Shown: positions 1-11,000 of the stretch, in pieces
Position numbering within the stretch: the first letter of the stretch is position 1
How the letters are laid out: each line of letters starts with the position of its first letter
DNA from: BQOK01 sp048388525
GTDB taxonomy: Bacteria; Bacillota; Clostridia; Oscillospirales; Ruminococcaceae
Direction: 5' to 3'
DNA length: 64,000 nt
Assembly (NCBI RefSeq): GCF_048388525.1
Contig: NZ_DBGCTQ010000035.1
Span: 1 to 64,000 of the forward strand
Program-made: the position numbers and the translations under genes
Notes under the pieces: model-generated
Told to the model about the DNA's origin: nothing
What the model saw: only the letters and a program-made list of their open reading frames with translations
Database searches by the model: none

Positions 1-158
1 CTGTAGGTGCGGGCAAAGCTGCCGTGCAGCCCGATCTCGGCCCGCACCGGCTCTGCGCCCAGCAGCGCCCGCGCCGCCAGCCCCATCCGCACCGCCCCAG
101 CCGTGTGGCTCGACGACGGACCGATCATGACCGGACCGATGATATCAAATGCGTTCAT
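1..158 (-). CDS. sdaAB: L-serine dehydratase beta subunit, N-terminal part
   Basis: Only the first 52 codons are inside the window; the gene runs off the left edge. The product begins MNAFDIIGPVMIGPSSSHTA, the highly conserved N-terminus of the iron-sulfur L-serine ammonia-lyase beta subunit, which with the alpha subunit converts L-serine to pyruvate and ammonia. The serine-rich GPSSSHT stretch is the family hallmark. The ATG at 156-158 is preceded by an AAAGGA ribosome binding site at a normal distance. The rest of the gene and the alpha subunit cannot be seen. Confidence 0.9.
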   Translation of the reverse strand, partial: MNAFDIIGPVMIGPSSSHTAGAVRMGLAARALLGAEPVRAEIGLHGSFARTY

Positions 159-205
159 GGGATTGATCCTTTCTTTGCGGCCGCCCTGCCGGGCAGCCTA
201 TTGCT

Positions 206-211
206 ATTATA
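206..211 (-). promoter_or_regulatory. Putative -10 element for sdaAB
   Basis: A perfect TATAAT on the minus strand lies about 48 bases upstream of the serine dehydratase start. No good -35 box is evident at 17-18 bp. The divergent response-regulator promoter lies about 65 bp away. Confidence 0.45.
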
Positions 212-275
212 ACAAAAAGAGCGGGCGGATACAGCAGGATACAGCCGGCCGCTTTTCTTTTTTTTGCTTTTTTGC

Positions 276-281
276 TATAAT
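276..281 (+). promoter_or_regulatory. Putative -10 element for the LytTR regulator
   Basis: TATAAT lies 60 bases before the GTG at 342. Its -35 region is T-rich and weak, as expected for a regulated or weak promoter. It lies inside the longest possible reading frame (ATG at 264), so it argues for the downstream GTG start. Confidence 0.5.
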
Positions 282-341
282 ATGCGCACGGCGCACGAGA
301 AAGCAAGAGAGAAACAAAGCGGCAGAAGAGGGGGGCGGGCC

Positions 342-1046
342 GTGTACCGGATCGCGATCTGCGACGATGAGGCGCAGGACCTGGAAAAAATTTCGGAATT
401 GGCCGGCACGCTGCTGCGGGAGCAGGGTCTGGCCTGTGAAATACAGACCTTTGCGGCGGCGGCGGACCTGGCGGAGGCCCGCTTTCAGGGCGCGGCGTGG
501 GATTTGATCCTGCTGGATATCATCATGGACGGACAGGACGGCATTGCGCTGGCGAACGCCCTGCGGGCCGACGGAGACGAGACGGACCTGGTTTTTATCA
601 CCTGCAGCCCGGAATATGCCCTTGCGGGGTACGAGAGCTACCCGGTGAGCTACCTGCTCAAGCCCATCACACGCAAAAATTTGGGGCCGGTGCTCACGCG
701 CTGCTTAAAACGCCGCCAAAAACAGCCCTGCCTTGTGCTGGATGGCCAGGAGGGCGGAAAGGTGGCCCTGCCGCTGGCGGAGATCGTGTATATCGAGATC
801 TTTCGCCGGGAGGTGGTGGTACACTGCAAAAACAAGGCGGTGACCTGCCAGGGCGCGCTGAACGCGGTGCTGGACCTGCTGCCGGCGGAGCTTTTTTACC
901 GCTGCCACCGCAGCTTTGTGGTGAACCTTGCCTGTGTGACCGAGATACACAAATATTATTTTGAGCTTCAGGGCGCGGCCCAGGCGCCCATTGCCATGCG
1001 CGCTTACCCCGAGGCCCTGCGGCGCTGGCTGGAATTTTTGCAGTGA
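342..1046 (+). CDS. LytTR-family response regulator
   Basis: A 234-residue cytoplasmic two-component response regulator. Residues 1-120 form a receiver domain: acidic pair D8-D9, phospho-acceptor D59 in LLLDIIMDG, and the conserved lysine in SYLLKPIT. Residues about 130-234 form a LytTR DNA-binding domain (YRCHRSFVVNL motif). GTG at 342 is chosen because it follows a purine-rich RBS and begins directly with YRIAICDDE; the longer ATG frame at 264 would start upstream of the likely transcription start. It converges on a GHKL sensor kinase gene at 1107-2957, the usual partner type for LytTR regulators (AgrC/AgrA-like class). Likely targets include the neighbouring surface-protein genes, but that is inference from position. 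Confidence 0.9.
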   Translation: MYRIAICDDEAQDLEKISELAGTLLREQGLACEIQTFAAAADLAEARFQGAAWDLILLDIIMDGQDGIALANALRADGDETDLVFITCSPEYALAGYESYPVSYLLKPITRKNLGPVLTRCLKRRQKQPCLVLDGQEGGKVALPLAEIVYIEIFRREVVVHCKNKAVTCQGALNAVLDLLPAELFYRCHRSFVVNLACVTEIHKYYFELQGAAQAPIAMRAYPEALRRWLEFLQ

Positions 1047-1054
1047 AGGGCCTG

Positions 1055-1100
1055 AAAAAGCCGCGGTGAGTTGCGTTTTGCAGTTCACCGCGGCTTTTTT
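1055..1100. terminator. Bidirectional intrinsic terminator
   Basis: A perfect 15-bp inverted repeat (AAAAAGCCGCGGTGA at 1055-1069 pairs with 1085-1099), with an A-run on one side and a T-run on the other. It can end both the response regulator and the convergent kinase transcript. Confidence 0.9.
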
Positions 1101-1106
1101 GATGGT

Positions 1107-2957
1107 TCAAGCGCCTGTTGGGGGCGGGCCAGGCGGGGGGAGGTGCAGCACGGCGCGCAGGGTGAACGCCCCGCCCTGCTGGACAAGATCGAGCGCGCCG
1201 CCGTAGGCCCGCACCACGCGCTGCATGGCGGGAATGCCCAGCCCATGGCTGACGGCGTCGGGTTTGGAGGTGAGCAAGGGCGCGCCCGGCGCGCGGGGCG
1301 GCGCGGAGTTGGCGCAGGACAGGATCAAAAGCTCGCCCCGCACCGTGAGGCTGAGGCGGATAAAACGGTCAGCCCCCGAGGGCAGGCGGGCACAGGCCTC
1401 GACCGCGTTGTCCAGCGCGTTGGCCAGCAGGGTACAGAGGTCCGCATCGGCAATGGAAAGGGCGGCGGGCACCGAGGCCGTGCACTGGATGCGGACGCCC
1501 TTTTCCTGCGCAGGGCCAAGCCGGGCGGCCAGCAGAGCGTTCACCAGAAAGTTTTCAGAATAATAAAGGGGAGGCAGCGCGTCTTTTTGCCGGCCGAGGC
1601 CGGCAAGGTATTCCCCCAGGCGCAGGGAATCGCCTGCGGCGTAAAGCGCCTGCAGGGTTTCCACGTGGTGGCGCAGCTCATGCTTTAAGCTTCGCACCTG
1701 CTGGATGGAAGCGCGCATCTGGGCCGCGCTCTCGGCGGCAAAGCGGTCTTGCAGTTTCAGGGCACGAAGCTCGGCGCTCTGGCGCAGCAGCTGCGCATTG
1801 CGCCGCACCATCAGGCCGCCGAACAGCAGCACCAGGGCAAGGCCGGCGTATTCGCTTTGCCAGCCGGTGTAAATGGGCTCGAAGCGGTTTGAGTCCAGCA
1901 GGCCGGCCAGCAGGCTGACCCCCAGCACGCCGCAGGCGGTGAGGGTGAAAAAGTTTTGCCAGCCCCCGCCCCGGGCAAGACCCACCCCGGCGCAGAGGGC
2001 CAGGAAGGCCCAGATGACCATTTTATACCCGTCGATCAGGGCGCCGTATACGTTGACGAAGGCACCGCCCCCCGGTATAATGAACACGACAGACAGGACG
2101 CACAGGCCGCAGCCGGCCAGAAGCGCAGGGCGCAGGCAGCGCCGGTACCAGGGGCTGCCGCTCAGCCCCGCGGCAGCGGCGGCCAGCGCGGCGGCCTGGG
2201 CGCACACGAGCAGGCGGGCGCCGTCCTCGAGGGCATACCACAAAGGGCTGGAGCCGCCCAGCTGCCACACAAAGGGGTGGGCGCAGGAGACCGCGAAGGC
2301 GAGGCAGAGCACCCCGAATTGACAAAAGAGGGGCGCCTGCCCCCGCGCGGCCCACAGCACCAGCGAAAAGACCGCCAAGGTGAGGGAGCCGACGCACAAA
2401 AAACTGTAAAACAGGGTGCGCACAAAAAGCAGGCGGTCCATGACCGCCGCCGTGCCCAGGGCCGGCGGGTAGGTGAGGCCGCTGTAATAGTGGGTGTGGT
2501 TTTCGGTTTCGAGGAAAAGCGCGGTGTCGCCCCCCACGGGAACGGCGACCAGCCTGCCGCCGCCCCGCACGGCCGCCTTTTCGCCGTTGATCCAGAGGGT
2601 GTAGTTGGTGAAAATTTCGGGCAATTGCAGCAGCAGGGTGGTGGGCGCGCCGCTGTAGCGCAGGGTGAGGCGGTAGCCGGCCGCCCCAAAGGGCGAAGCG
2701 CCGCCCGGCAGGTAGGAAAAATTGGAATACTGGCCGATAAAAACCTCCTGCCCGTTTAAAAGCCAGCCGTCGATCAAAAAGAGCGGGCGGGCGAGATCGG
2801 CCTCGGAAAAGGAAAACACCCCGGCCCCGCCGTAGGGCGGGCCGGCGGTATATTTATTGTCGAACCGGTACAGACCGGCCAGCAGCAGCGAAAAAAGCGC
2901 CAGCGCGGCCAGGGATAAAATTACCGGGAGAAAGGATCGCTTATGCGCTTGTTCCAC
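1107..2957 (-). CDS. GHKL sensor histidine kinase with extracellular N-terminal domain
   Basis: A 616-residue membrane sensor kinase. An N-terminal transmembrane segment (about residues 10-28) is followed by an extracytoplasmic beta-rich domain of about 150 residues, then roughly seven membrane helices (about 180-390). The cytoplasmic kinase core follows: phospho-accepting histidine in SLKHELRHH near residue 424 and an ATP-binding GHKL domain with N-box NALDNAVEAC near residue 512. The architecture resembles 7TM-diverse-extracellular-module receptors and AgrC/DcuS-like kinases. The GTG start at 2955-2957 has an excellent AGGAGGG ribosome binding site. It is convergent with the LytTR regulator, which it presumably phosphorylates. 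Its first 15 bases overlap head-to-head with the divergent surface-protein gene. The ligand is unknown. Confidence 0.85.
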   Translation of the reverse strand: MEQAHKRSFLPVILSLAALALFSLLLAGLYRFDNKYTAGPPYGGAGVFSFSEADLARPLFLIDGWLLNGQEVFIGQYSNFSYLPGGASPFGAAGYRLTLRYSGAPTTLLLQLPEIFTNYTLWINGEKAAVRGGGRLVAVPVGGDTALFLETENHTHYYSGLTYPPALGTAAVMDRLLFVRTLFYSFLCVGSLTLAVFSLVLWAARGQAPLFCQFGVLCLAFAVSCAHPFVWQLGGSSPLWYALEDGARLLVCAQAAALAAAAAGLSGSPWYRRCLRPALLAGCGLCVLSVVFIIPGGGAFVNVYGALIDGYKMVIWAFLALCAGVGLARGGGWQNFFTLTACGVLGVSLLAGLLDSNRFEPIYTGWQSEYAGLALVLLFGGLMVRRNAQLLRQSAELRALKLQDRFAAESAAQMRASIQQVRSLKHELRHHVETLQALYAAGDSLRLGEYLAGLGRQKDALPPLYYSENFLVNALLAARLGPAQEKGVRIQCTASVPAALSIADADLCTLLANALDNAVEACARLPSGADRFIRLSLTVRGELLILSCANSAPPRAPGAPLLTSKPDAVSHGLGIPAMQRVVRAYGGALDLVQQGGAFTLRAVLHLPPPGPPPTGA

Positions 2958-4796
2958 AGGGTCACCCTCCTTTTTTGCTGCCTTGTTTTTTTGAGCGGGG
3001 CATTTTTAAGCGCGGGCGCGGCCTGGGTCGGGCGGCCCCAGGCCATGGCCTGGGAAGATTTTTACGCCCTGTATCAGGCGGCGGGAAAAGCAGACGCGGC
3101 CAGCCACACCGTGACCCTGACCGGGAGCCTGACCCTGCGGGGAGGCAGCTATGAACTGGGCCCCACCGAAGTGCCCGTGACAGTGGAAACGCCGGGGCGT
3201 TTCAGCATTGAGGTGCTTGCGGACGCCCGCCTGACGGTGAACAACCCGGGCCTGACCGTTTTTGCGGCGCAAAACGAAAACGGAGGGGCTTTTATTGTGA
3301 GCGGCGGGTATCTGCGCCTGATCGAGTGCGCCGTGGAAGCGGAGGACTGCCCGGCGATCGGCCTGTTCAGCACAGGGGAACATCTGGTTACCGGGGGCGG
3401 CGCGCGGCGGGTGCGCATGGAGGTGAGCTACGGCGGCGCGGCCATGCAGGGCGGTGTGCGCGCCGGCATTTTGAGCGGGCCGGCACAGGGCGAGCCGGTG
3501 CGGCTGAACGATCTGGAGATGACCGTGACGGGTGGGGCGGCGGCAATCTATGCGGCCGACAGTGTGGAGTTGCGGAACTGCCGCATTGAGGCGCGGGGTG
3601 AAAACGCGGCGGCGGTGCAGTTTGGGCTGAACGACAGCGGCCTTTGCACCCTTACGGCGGACACAGGCACGGTGCTGGTGCCCTGGCAGGAGAGCGCGCC
3701 GCCCGAGGCGGAACAGGCCCCCTATGCGGTGACGGGCGCCGTGGCGGGGCGGGGGACGGAACGCGAGCGCAAGGGCTGGGCTGTTGCCGGCATGGCCCGC
3801 GGGGAGCTGGCCATGCCCGAGCGCGGCGTGGTTTTTTATGAAAGTGAAGACGGGCAGGAGGGCTACATCGAAAACGTGCCCCTGGTATGGGATACCGCAG
3901 CCCTGGCGGACCCGCTGGCACCGGGAAAATACGCGCTGGCGGGCGCGCCGGTGTGCGGGGGGCTTGCACAGGAGGGGCGCCCGGTGGAAAACCCGGCGGG
4001 CGTGACGGCGGAGTTTGCGCTGACCGTGTGGGCCGCCGGCGCGCCGCAGGGGCTGCGGGTGGAATCGAACCCCCGGGACGGCGGCCGCCTTGCCACCTAT
4101 CAGGGGCTGCCGCCGGTGGCCGCGGCGGGCGCAACGGCAGTGTACGCCGAGTACAGCGCCGACGGCCAAACCTGGCGGCGGGCGCGGGTGAACACGACCT
4201 GGAACGCGGAGGAGCCCGTTTACAGCGAAAACCTGCTGGAAGATTTTTGTTTTGACTGGGGTGCGGATTGGGGCGCCCCGGAGGAGGGGGACCCGGGCAG
4301 CGAGTTTACCGTGTTCATTCCGGAAACGGCCTTTTACACCCGCTTGGTGGTGGAGGGAGGGCCATTTGCAGGACAGAGCAACACGGTGGAACACGGCGTG
4401 CTGGCCCCCGCGCCCACGGAACAGCCGGACGGAGGCGGCGACCGGGGCGGCGGCGGCCAGGGTGAGCACGACCGGCCCGGCAAAGCCGAGCCCACCCCCG
4501 CGCCCAGCGCGGCCCCGCCCCGCCCGGGCGCGGACGCCGGTAAAAACGGGCCGGTGGGCGAAAGGGCGGAGCCCACAGGGGCACCGCCGCAGCCGGAGCC
4601 CACGCCGCCCCAAGGCGGGGAAGAGAGCGCCGCGCGGCCCCAGGCGGCGGCAAGCGCCGAACCAGCAGCCGCAGGGCCTGCGGCAGGCCCCCCGCCTGCG
4701 GGGGGCCAAGGGCCGCTGATCGCCGCGGCCGCCACCGGCTTTTTGATGCTGTGCGGCGGGGGCGTGTGGTTTGGCGTTTCCCGCAGAAAAAAGTAG
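2943..4796 (+). CDS. Secreted membrane-anchored protein with beta-helix-like repeats
   Basis: A 617-residue protein not recognised as a named family. Residues 1-27 are a clear signal peptide. Residues about 35-220 are rich in short beta-strand-like units with VTLTGSLTLRGG and IYAADSVELRNC patterns, suggestive of a right-handed parallel beta-helix. A middle region of about 250 residues is followed by a Pro/Gly/Glu-rich linker (about 475-590), a C-terminal membrane helix and an RRKK stop-transfer tail. No LPXTG sortase motif is present, so anchoring is probably by the membrane helix. ATG 2943 follows AGAAAGGA and opens the signal peptide. Linker and anchor resemble those of the giant protein downstream, suggesting a related surface role. 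Confidence 0.75.
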   Translation: MRLFHRVTLLFCCLVFLSGAFLSAGAAWVGRPQAMAWEDFYALYQAAGKADAASHTVTLTGSLTLRGGSYELGPTEVPVTVETPGRFSIEVLADARLTVNNPGLTVFAAQNENGGAFIVSGGYLRLIECAVEAEDCPAIGLFSTGEHLVTGGGARRVRMEVSYGGAAMQGGVRAGILSGPAQGEPVRLNDLEMTVTGGAAAIYAADSVELRNCRIEARGENAAAVQFGLNDSGLCTLTADTGTVLVPWQESAPPEAEQAPYAVTGAVAGRGTERERKGWAVAGMARGELAMPERGVVFYESEDGQEGYIENVPLVWDTAALADPLAPGKYALAGAPVCGGLAQEGRPVENPAGVTAEFALTVWAAGAPQGLRVESNPRDGGRLATYQGLPPVAAAGATAVYAEYSADGQTWRRARVNTTWNAEEPVYSENLLEDFCFDWGADWGAPEEGDPGSEFTVFIPETAFYTRLVVEGGPFAGQSNTVEHGVLAPAPTEQPDGGGDRGGGGQGEHDRPGKAEPTPAPSAAPPRPGADAGKNGPVGERAEPTGAPPQPEPTPPQGGEESAARPQAAASAEPAAAGPAAGPPPAGGQGPLIAAAATGFLMLCGGGVWFGVSRRKK

Positions 4797-4807
4797 TGCG
4801 CCCTTGT

Positions 4808-4851
4808 GCGCCCCGGCCCCCTTGTGTGTGGGCGGGGCGCTTTTCGTTTTC
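4808..4851 (+). terminator. Intrinsic terminator
   Basis: An 8-bp GC-only stem (GCGCCCCG / CGGGGCGC) followed by TTTTCGTTTT, directly after the 617-residue surface-protein gene. It separates that gene from the giant gene. Confidence 0.75.
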
Positions 4852-4934
4852 TATACGGTAGCACGGAAAGGCCGCGCTCGTCAACCGGGCAGCGCTGCAT
4901 TCGTACGATATATGAAGCGTTGGTGCAAAATTTC

Positions 4935-4940
4935 TATAAT
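4935..4940 (+). promoter_or_regulatory. Putative -10 element for the giant surface protein
   Basis: TATAAT lies 85 bases upstream of the chosen ATG at 5025. No strong -35 is visible, which may mean activator dependence. It lies upstream of the alternative in-frame ATG at 4965 and does not discriminate well between starts. Confidence 0.4.
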
Positions 4941-5024
4941 GTAAGAAAAAATTCGATAAAATGAGTGCAATATCACATGCCCGCACGGCTTGGGACAAGT
5001 TTGGCAGAAGGTGGAGGAAACACT

Positions 5025-8000
5025 ATGCGAAGGACCGCCCGGAAAACAGAAGGGAAATTTAAAATACCCGAAAAATTGGGCCGCAGGCTGCTTGCTCTGG
5101 GGCTTTGTTTGTGCATGACGGCGGCCGCGCTGCCCGTGGGCGCGGCGGAGCTGCCCGCTCCGAGCGAGGCGGCAAGCAGCGCGGCGAGCAATAACGCGGC
5201 GAGCAGCGAAAACAATGGCGCGGCAAACAGCGCGGCCGGCAATTCGGCGGGCAGTGCGCTCTCGCCGTCTGGTGAGACCGGCGAAAGCCAGGCGAAGGCC
5301 GACAAACAGGAGGATAAAACCAAGCAGCCGGCCACCCTGCAAAGCGCGCGGGCCCAGGCACGGGCCGGCGCGGCCAAGGGGGGCGGCATTGGCGGGCCGA
5401 TCGCTGGAATCCCCAAAATGACGGGGACAACAACAGGCAATGTGTCCACGTTGGACGGCGTGAGTTATAGGGAGTTCACGCTGACCGCTTATGATGAAAG
5501 CAATAAGGATTCCGCCACCACGAGCTGGGTCACCGGGACGGTGACGGTGTCGGGAACGGCAGGCTCGGGCGATATAAGCTATACGATCCCCGAAAAGGTG
5601 CAGCGGACCTATGTTTCGGGGGAGGTTACAAACAACTCAGAGGTGGACCCAGGAGCCGGGACCTACTGCGTTTTCACGGTGACAGCCGTTTCGCCCAGCG
5701 CTTTTAAAAGCTGGACGGGCAGCCGTTTTACCCTGCCCGGAACCATCGAGACCATTGGCGGGCTGGCCTTTTGCAACGCCACAAACGGCGTGGATGTGAG
5801 CAACCTTAATCCCGAGGCGCTGGCAAACACGGGCGCGGGCGCGTTTGCGGGCACCACGGTGTATGTGGCCAGCGACGCGCAGGCGGCGGCGATCCCGCCC
5901 AGCGCGTTGAAGCCTCAGGTCAGCGATGGAAACTACACCGGCAGGATCGTGAAAAAGCAGGAGGGCGGGACTCAGCCTATCAGCGGCGAAGCTTCCACCG
6001 CCAGGATCGCGCCGGTGACGAACGGCGACACCCCCGGGTTCACCCTGCAATACAAGGATGAGAACAACAGCTGGCAGGATACCCTGGCCGGCGGGGCGGC
6101 GTATGGCGTTTATTTGAGCGGCCAGCCCGTGGCGCTGCGGTGGAATGGGCAGGAAACCTATATCAATGGGGCAAGCGGAGGAAAAACCTGGAGCTGCGCG
6201 GTGAAAGCCGAGGTGGATGTGACGGACGGGGCGCAGGTGACCCTGACCGCCCGCAACTGCGGCAACACGGCCATTCCGGATTTTAACCTTGTGGTGGTGG
6301 GGAATGGCATCGTGGCCGGAAGCATGGCCGAGCTGACCCTGAACACACCGCTGCGGCAGGACGAAGCCACGGAACCCCAGCACAAGGCGATCATTGCAAA
6401 AAGCGGTATCAGCGCAAATTTTGAGGAGCAAAAATACTATCACCTCAGCTTTGAGGGGAACAACGCCCTTTGGCTGAACAACAAGAAAACCACGGTGGAC
6501 AGCTATGGAAACGGCTGGGACAACAGCTACATAGGAGGAAATGAGCGTTCCATTGACAACATTTACAGCAAAACCCATGCGCTGGCGGTGTCGGTGGGCT
6601 CTTGTACGCTGGAAAATGAGAACTATCACCAGCAAAAATTGGAGGTGAACGAAGAGCGCACCCTTTCGATTGCGCTGAACAAGGTGGGCGGCGGCGACCA
6701 GCCCCCGGCGGAGGCGGAGCCGCAGAGCGTTTCGGTGAGCCCGGCCACCCTTTCGCTGGCGGTGAGCGGCACACAACAATTGACCGCCACGGTGAGCCCG
6801 GCGAACGCGCCCCAGGGCGTGACGTGGAGCAGCAGCAATACCAGCGTTGCAGCGGTGGATGCAAATGGCAAGGTGACCGCGATTGCAGAGGGCACGGCGG
6901 TGATCACCGCCGCCAGCACAAAAAACGCCGCCCTCAGCGCTGGCTGCACCGTGACGGTGGCAGACCTGCTGGCGGAGGCCGCAGAAAAAGCCCGGGCGGC
7001 ATTGAAAGAAAACCTGATCCTGCCCAATGGTTCCGGCGCCGATGAGGTGCTGAAACTGGTGAATACGGCCATTGGCGACAGCCGGATCATTGTTGCGTGG
7101 CAAAAAGACCCCACGGTGACACCGCCCACCGCTTCAGATTATGGCGAGATACAAGGGACACTTATCCTTTCGATGGAAAACTACCAGGGGACAGGGACTG
7201 TAACGGTACAGAATTATATTGCCCGGCAGACCGCCATCACCCTTTTGCTGAACGGCAAAACGCCCGTGGGCGACGCGAGTTTGGAAAAGGCGATTACATA
7301 CAGCAGCGGGTGGTGGAACATCCAGACCGTGGAGGTGATGGGCGGCAAATTTACCGCCGGCGACTGGAACTTCCTGGCGGAATGGGAAACAAAGGTGAAT
7401 GAGCTTAGCCATTCCACAAATCTGGCCAGCTTTTCCATCCGCCCGGCGGTGACCGAGGTGGCCCCCATGCCGGACCGAACAAGCGCACAGGGCGCGCTGT
7501 TTCCAAGCACGATTGAGAGCGTGAGCGTGCCGCAGGTAAGCCGGGTGGCCGATTATGCCCTGAATAAATGCGCCAGCCTGACCAGCGCCAATTTTGCCAA
7601 TGCCGCCGAAATTGGCGAAGGGGCTTTTTCGGGCTGCTCGAACCTTGCCGCGCTTGCGCTGCCCAAGGTGACGACAATCGGCGCAGAAGCCCTTAAAAGC
7701 AATATCGCCAGCCTTGCGCTGCCCGCTGCCCCGCCCACGGTGGCGGGAGGGCATAGCGCGTTTGGCAGCGGGCCGGAAACGCGCAAGCTTACCTTTGTGG
7801 ATGAAAGCGGGAATGAGCTTGCGGGCGATGCGCTGGCAAGGGCCATTGCCAATTACCAAAACGACGCAGCCGCCTGCAACACGGACAAAACGCGCTGGTG
7901 GGGCTGGCTGAACGGGGGGGAAGCGGTCGATACCACATTGGAGGACGCAAAGGCCCGGGTGGAAAAGGCTGTGAGCGGCTATAAGCCCGCCCAGGGCAGC

Positions 8001-11000
8001 ACCGCCGAAAAAATTTTGGAGGATATGCAGGCCGCGGCGGACGGGGACGGCGAACAGGGCAAGGTGACCGTGAGCTGGAAAGCGGGCAGCCCGGCCATCA
8101 CCCCCGCCACGCTGGAAGCGGCGGGCAGCATTGCCGGCACGCTGGTGCTGCGCTATGGCGGCAAAACGCAGGAGATCGAGGTAAAGTGGGCGTTGCCGCA
8201 GCTGGAGCGGAGCATTACGATTAAGACTTCGACGGGTGCCCTAAAAGAATACAAAGGCAAAAACCTGGAAGCGGCGATAACAGCGCTGGGCTACCAACCT
8301 TCGACTTTGGTGGTGACCGAGGGCCAGTTTTTGAAAGAGGACTGGCTGTATTGCAAAAACCTTACAACCACTAAGACATTTGAAATAAAAGAGGGGGTGT
8401 TGGTGGAGGATATCCCCGGCAGCGAAGCGGACGGCACAGAGCCGGTGAGCATTTTCCCCCAGGGATACGACTCCAAATTGAAAAGCGTCACCGTGCCCCA
8501 GGCCATTGCCATTGGGGACGGCGCGTTTGCAAACAACAAAAACCTTGAAACGGTAAACATGCCCAACGCCACCCGGGTGGGGGCAAAGGCGTTTTATGGG
8601 TGCTGGAACGTCACGGCCATCGAGATGAACCGGGCGACCGCGGTGGGGGACGATGCGTTTGGGGAGTGCATAAACCTTGCAACGGTGAGCATGGAAAACG
8701 CCGTGACGATCGGCGCGCGGGCTTTCGCAAGCAGGAACGACCCCATGAAGCTGAGCGCAATCGGCTTCCCGGCGGCAGCGACCATTGGCGAGCGGGCGTT
8801 TTACGACTGCAAGCAGCTGGAACGCGCAAGTTTCCCCCAGGTGACAGAAATCGGCGCGCTGGCATTCAAGAGCTGCAATAAACTTAAAACCATCAGCTTT
8901 CCCAAGGCGATCAAGGTGGGCGATGAGGCGTTCGCGGCCTGCTATATGCTTGAAACGGTGAAGATGGAGCAGGTGGAAACCCTGGGGAAGGGGGCGCTGA
9001 AAGGAAATAGCGGCCTGAAAACGCTGAACCTTCCCAAGCTGAAGACCCTGGGCGAGGGCGCGCTGGAGAGCTGCCGCCTTTTAACCACGGTGCAGCTGCC
9101 CAAACTGGAGAGCATCGGCGGGGGAGCTTTCAAGAACTGCGGGGACTATTATGGCAGTTACGCCACCGACAAGGATAAGCTTGCGCGTTGGGTGGAGCTG
9201 GAGCTGCCCGCCACCCCGCCCACCGTGGGGGAGGGGGCTTTTGAGGGGTGCGCTGGTGTGGGAGATACGCTTCCCGGCACCTGTTGGCTGACCCCGGTGG
9301 GCGAAGACGGCACACCCCTAAAAGGGCAAGCACGCCTTGACGCCCAAGCCGCGTACCGGGCAGTGGAAGACGGCAACACCACCGACAGCCTGTGGTATTG
9401 CTGGATGCTGCCCAGCGAGGTGGAGGGCGAGGGCGGGCCCGCCGGTAACCGGTTGACCGCGGCGGTGAACGGCGGCCGGCCCGTAAGCGCCAACAGCCTG
9501 AAAAAAGCCCTTGAACTGGCTGGTATTACCGAAAAGGGGACAACCGGCCAAAACTACCAGGCAGTAAAAGAGCTGGTGGTGAGCGCCGGGCGCTTTACCG
9601 TGGACGACTGGGACCTGATCGATCAAAGCAATAACTCCGGGACCTATCTGCAAAACCTGGAGAGCCTTGTGGTGCAGCAAGGCGTGGCGCCGGCGGCCAT
9701 GCTGGAGGGAAAGGGAGACGATGTGCATACCCGCTACCCATTCTTCCCCTACTCGATCCGCCGGGTGGAGGTGCACGGGCTGACCGCCGTGCCAAGATGC
9801 GCCATGCCTGGAACCAACATCGAATCGGTCTGTTTTCCGGATGCGACAAGCATTGGGGAATATGCGTTTGAGGAATGCTCTTCTTTGAGTGAGATACCGG
9901 CAGAGGCGTTCCCTCAGGTGACTGTGGTGGGCGGGCACGCGTTTGAAAAATGCGACGGCGGGGTTTATAGCCAGAAGGGGCTGGCCCGCGTCAGCCTGCC
10001 CAAGGCACAAACGCTGAAAAGCGCGGCTTTTAAAGGGTGCCAAAAACTAACCGAGGTCTCGCTGCCAAGCGTTGTGATGGTGGGAAGCGAGGTGTTCCAG
10101 GAGTGCAAAAAACTTACGAGAGTACGGCTGGAAACCGCAACGGAACTGGGTGAAAGCGCGTTTTATTTGTGCAAGGCATTGCAGACGGCGGAATTCCCGC
10201 AGGTGAAAACAGTGGGGAAATTGGCGTTTTATGGATGTGAAGAACTGGAAAGCGTTTCGCTGCCCAAGGCTGAGGCACTGAGAGAGGGAGCATTCGAGTA
10301 TTGTGAAAAGCTGCAAGCCCTGTGGCTGCCCAGTGTGACGCAAATTGGCAAAAACGCATTTATGCGCTGCCAGCAATTGGGCCTGCTGACCCTGGGGGCC
10401 ACCCCGCCAGCGGTGACCGAAAGCACCACCGCCCCCAAGCCGGGGCGCACCGTGACGCCGGTGGGCGCGGACGGCGCGGCGCTGACCGGGGATGCGCTGC
10501 AAACGGCTGTGGAGGCATACCTGGCGGCGGAGGACGGCGACACCAGTGACAACCTGTGGTACGGCTGGCAGGTGACCGGGGCCGCGGCTGTGAGCCTGAG
10601 CTTTAGCCAGCAGCCGGAAGCCGCCCAGGTGCTGAGCGGCGAAAGCCACACCTTTGCGGCGCTGGCCCTGGCCAGCAACGGCGCGCCGGTGACATATACG
10701 TGGTATGTGCAGGGCCCGGGCGAGAGTGGAGGGACGCAACAGCCCGGCGCTGGCAGCAGCCTTGCCCTTGCAAAAGCCAACAATGGCTCCGCACCGAAAG
10801 ATGAGTACACCGTGTGGTGCGTGGCCAGCGCGGCGGGCGTGAGCGATGCAGAGTCGGATAAGGTTACCCTGACCGTTCTGCGCACCAGCACGGTGGGCGG
10901 CACGGTGACAGACCAGAGCGGCGCGGCTGTGCCGGGGGCCAGCGTGACCCTGACGGACGGGGCCGGCAAGGAATACGGCCCGGCCACCACCGGCGAGGAC

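Noticed and set aside
264..341. Longer start for the LytTR regulator at ATG 264
   Set aside because: The -10 box at 276-281 lies inside it, there is no RBS, and the added residues are not receiver-like.
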